Position numbers and translations under genes: made by a program
Notes under the pieces: model-generated
What the model was told of the DNA's origin: nothing
What the model saw: only the letters and a program-made list of their open reading frames with translations
Databases searched by the model: none
NCBI GenBank assembly: GCA_019638615.1
Contig: JAHBTL010000024.1
Coordinates: 1-64,000 of the forward strand
Direction of reading: 5' to 3'
DNA length: 64,000 bases
DNA from: Chitinophagaceae bacterium
GTDB taxonomy: Bacteria > Bacteroidota > Bacteroidia > Chitinophagales > Chitinophagaceae
Shown here: positions 62,031 through 64,000 of the stretch, piece by piece
Layout: every line of letters begins with the position of its first letter
How positions within the stretch are numbered: position 1 is the first letter of the stretch

Positions 62031-63413
62031 TTTCTTCCTCGTAAACCACCAGTAAAAAGGAATGCCTAATAAAATCAGGGTAAGTCCTATACCTGCTTCG
62101 CGGGGGCGTTCAAGAATGGTATTACCGATAAGCAGTACACAGAAAATGATAAAGATACCTGGTATAACAGGATATCCCCATGTTTTGTAAGGGCGTGGCG
62201 CATCAGGCATTCTCCTTCTTAAAATAAATACACCCAGCGTAGTGGCACCATAATAAATGAAGGCCGCAAATATCAGCATTTCGGTCAACTGGTCGAATGT
62301 GCCTGAAAGCACCAGCAGGCAGGCCCATACCCCCTGGTACCACAAAGCCCCGGCAGGAACCTGCGCACTGTTCAATTTGCCTACATTTGAAAAGAATACT
62401 CCCTCTTTCGCCATGGCATAATAGGTACGGGCATTGCTTAATATAGTGGCATGCGTGCAGCCCAGTGTGGATACCAATATCAGTATCGACATGAACATGA
62501 CGCCTCCCTGTCCCCAAAATACTTTTACCGCTTCTACCGCCGCAATGGAATTACCGGCGGCGTTTATTTGTTCCAGTTGCGGAATGGGCAACAGTGACAG
62601 GTATGCGATGTTGGCCAGCATATAAATGGTAATGACCAGCAGCAGGCCCAATATGATACTCATAGGAACGTTGCGGTGCGGGTTTTTGATCTCACCGCCC
62701 AGCAGCCCAACCGAATTCCAACCTTCGTATGCCCAAAAAGCGCCCAGCATGGCGGTGAAAACAGCACTGCCTGTGACAGCGGTATCATTGCTGGTAGAAA
62801 AGTCGAACGCAGCGCCTATATCGGACTGGCTGCTGCCCAGTCCGAATACAATGATAAGCGCAATCCCCGCCAGCAGCAGCAGCAATAGCGCGGTGCTGAT
62901 CCCCGCGCCTGTTTTAATGCCTGTGCTGTTCAACCAGGTAAGCACCACGATCAATACGATGGCAGTAAATTTTACATTAAAATCCGCAAAGGGATAAAAT
63001 ATGCCTGCTATATTAAAATCAGCCAGGGATGATAACATAGGCGGAAGATGAATAATGCTGTGAAGAGACTGGGCGAATACATAGGCAATGCTTGCTACCG
63101 CAGCGGTTTTAATGGCGGCAAAATTGGACCATCCGTACAGGAACGAAAAAAACTTGTTGTAGATCTTTTTATAGTATGCATACTCGCCGCCTGTATCGGC
63201 CAGCATACCGGCTATTTCAGCATTGCTCAGCGCTCCGAACAGGGTAATGATCCCACCCAGCAGCCAGCACACCAGCACCCAGCCGGGTGAGTGCAGCTCC
63301 GCAGCCATAGGCGCTACTTTTTTAAACACCCCCGAACCAATAATATTGCCAATTACCAATATAACAGCCAGTCGTAAACCAAGCGTGCGATTCAGTTGCG
63401 AAGAATTGTTCAT
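62025..63413 (-). CDS. APC-superfamily amino acid permease
   Basis: A 462-residue transporter with twelve hydrophobic helices. The first helix has RLAVILVIGNIIGSGVFKKV, the unwound Gly-rich substrate site; also GGIITLFGALSNAEIAGMLA, TGGEYAYYKKIY and AFWAYEGWNSVGLLGGEIKN. It is of the LAT/YfnA-like group. The substrate is an amino acid or a related compound, not specified by the sequence. It stands alone downstream of the LVIVD-protein gene. Confidence 0.93.
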   Translation of the reverse strand: MNNSSQLNRTLGLRLAVILVIGNIIGSGVFKKVAPMAAELHSPGWVLVCWLLGGIITLFGALSNAEIAGMLADTGGEYAYYKKIYNKFFSFLYGWSNFAAIKTAAVASIAYVFAQSLHSIIHLPPMLSSLADFNIAGIFYPFADFNVKFTAIVLIVVLTWLNSTGIKTGAGISTALLLLLLAGIALIIVFGLGSSQSDIGAAFDFSTSNDTAVTGSAVFTAMLGAFWAYEGWNSVGLLGGEIKNPHRNVPMSIILGLLLVITIYMLANIAYLSLLPIPQLEQINAAGNSIAAVEAVKVFWGQGGVMFMSILILVSTLGCTHATILSNARTYYAMAKEGVFFSNVGKLNSAQVPAGALWYQGVWACLLVLSGTFDQLTEMLIFAAFIYYGATTLGVFILRRRMPDAPRPYKTWGYPVIPGIFIIFCVLLIGNTILERPREAGIGLTLILLGIPFYWWFTRKKG

Positions 63414-63583
63414 GCAGTTAATTTATACAAATAAGCCTTTAAAATACGAAAATATTGTTGCCGGATGAGGAGAATGAACAGATTAATTTGCAGCACGATC
63501 AAACAGGAAGAAAACACCACAGGCACATAACAAAAAACCGGCAATAATGCCGGTTATAGATGGAAGACTATAGAAAATGAAAA

Positions 63584-64000
63584 TCAGTTATTGCTGATGG
63601 AATATACACTCAACAAACGGATATTGCCGGTATTACTGTAATCATATTGATACAAGCCATCTTTGGCAACCACAAGCGCTAAGCCATTGGCTGCTATGAC
63701 ATCGTAAGATTCATTTACTTCTATTTGCTTTAATTGCTTAAGGTCAGATACATCAGATGCGTCATATAATCTTACACCACTGGTACCATCACAAATAAAC
63801 AGCAGGTCACCGTCCTTACAAAGCCCGGTAGGCTTGGTTAAATCATATGTTTTTACAAGAACAGGGTTCATCAGGTCTTCGATGTCTACAATATTTAATT
63901 CGTTGGCAGTTCCCCCGCAGGAAGCGCCGGCATGCAGCGTTACATACGCGAATGAGCCATCGGTTACTACAGGGTCACAGGCACGGCCATGCGAAAACTC
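63584..64000 (-). CDS. LVIVD-repeat protein, C-terminal part (cut by window edge)
   Basis: The open frame runs from the window edge at 64000 to the stop at 63584, 138 codons, with no start needed inside the window. It contains GRACDPVVTDGSFAYVTLHA, LNIVDIEDLMNPVLVK and GLCKDGDLLFICDGTSGVRL, a beta-propeller pattern with LVIVD/YVTN-like repeats (lNIVDIeDLmnP). Such proteins are usually exported and of unknown function. The N terminus and signal lie outside the window. Confidence 0.85.
   Translation of the reverse strand, partial: EFSHGRACDPVVTDGSFAYVTLHAGASCGGTANELNIVDIEDLMNPVLVKTYDLTKPTGLCKDGDLLFICDGTSGVRLYDASDVSDLKQLKQIEVNESYDVIAANGLALVVAKDGLYQYDYSNTGNIRLLSVYSISNN

Noticed and set aside
1-64000. 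tRNA or rRNA genes
   Set aside because: No cloverleaf with a recognisable TpsiC arm or conserved rRNA segment was noticed on either strand by reading. A covariance search was not possible.

Overview
The window comes from a Bacteroidota chromosome, most likely a member of the Chitinophagaceae or a close relative. The support is a SusC/SusD pair with a FecR anti-sigma factor, Bacteroidota-type -7 promoter words (TAnnTTTG), very short or absent 5' leaders, a bacterial heptaprenylglyceryl-phosphate-synthase-type gene, the Bacteroidota arrangement of arginine genes with a transcarbamylase of the N-acyl-ornithine type, and many dispersed intergenic repeats. No rRNA, tRNA or CRISPR array was recognised.

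Layout. 0.4-3.7 kb: a hybrid histidine kinase diverges from an Hpt protein and a LytTR response regulator, which could form one phosphorelay. 4.2-8.7 kb (minus): PdeM-like phosphoesterase, a MurU-like nucleotidyltransferase, an AmgK-like sugar kinase fused to a RapZ C-terminal domain, MiaA and a PRiA4b ORF-3-like protein; the middle pair suggests cell-wall amino-sugar recycling. 9.2-22.9 kb: housekeeping genes (CCA-adding enzyme, Crp-like regulator, Rpe, ferredoxin reductase plus ferredoxin, PolA, a secreted EEP-family hydrolase, an esterase, an orphan ParA, UvrB). 22.9-23.8 kb: a gene-poor gap holding two decayed fragments, of a BRO-type antirepressor and of a B12-dependent ribonucleotide reductase. 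23.9-24.6 kb: prenylglyceryl phosphate synthase.

24.7-34.7 kb (plus): the arginine pathway in the order GNAT, argG, argC, a four-helix-bundle passenger gene, argD, an N-acyl-ornithine transcarbamylase, a DUF559 nuclease domain fused in frame to argB, an M20 deacylase, argH. Small repeats have invaded both the gaps and the coding sequences of this cluster. 34.8-39.5 kb: YjjG-type HAD phosphatase, SDR, secreted sugar isomerase-like protein, RidA-like protein, D-threonine-aldolase-type enzyme.

39.9-49.2 kb: MauE-like membrane protein and two tandem small secreted two-cysteine proteins, convergent with a TlpA-like thioredoxin protein, SusD, SusC with an STN domain, and FecR. The expected ECF sigma gene is absent next to FecR; a small helix-turn-helix gene stands there, divergent. 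49.2-57.5 kb: M1 peptidase, HupE, a DUF6702-like protein, an ECF sigma factor overlapping an unusual anti-sigma/outer-membrane-barrel protein, an alpha/beta hydrolase and a bile acid:sodium symporter family protein. 58.1-64.0 kb: two Tat-type secreted proteins (Gfo/Idh/MocA and ThuA), an IS4-family insertion sequence inserted in a repeat tract, an APC permease and a truncated LVIVD-repeat protein at the edge.

Three kinds of dispersed repeats run through the window: mosaic intergenic modules (called A to D here), tracts built from short words such as ACCTGTAAC, AAACCATAAAC and ACCCTTTACC (called W), and short palindromic elements with GGGG/CCCC arms. They account for most long gaps.
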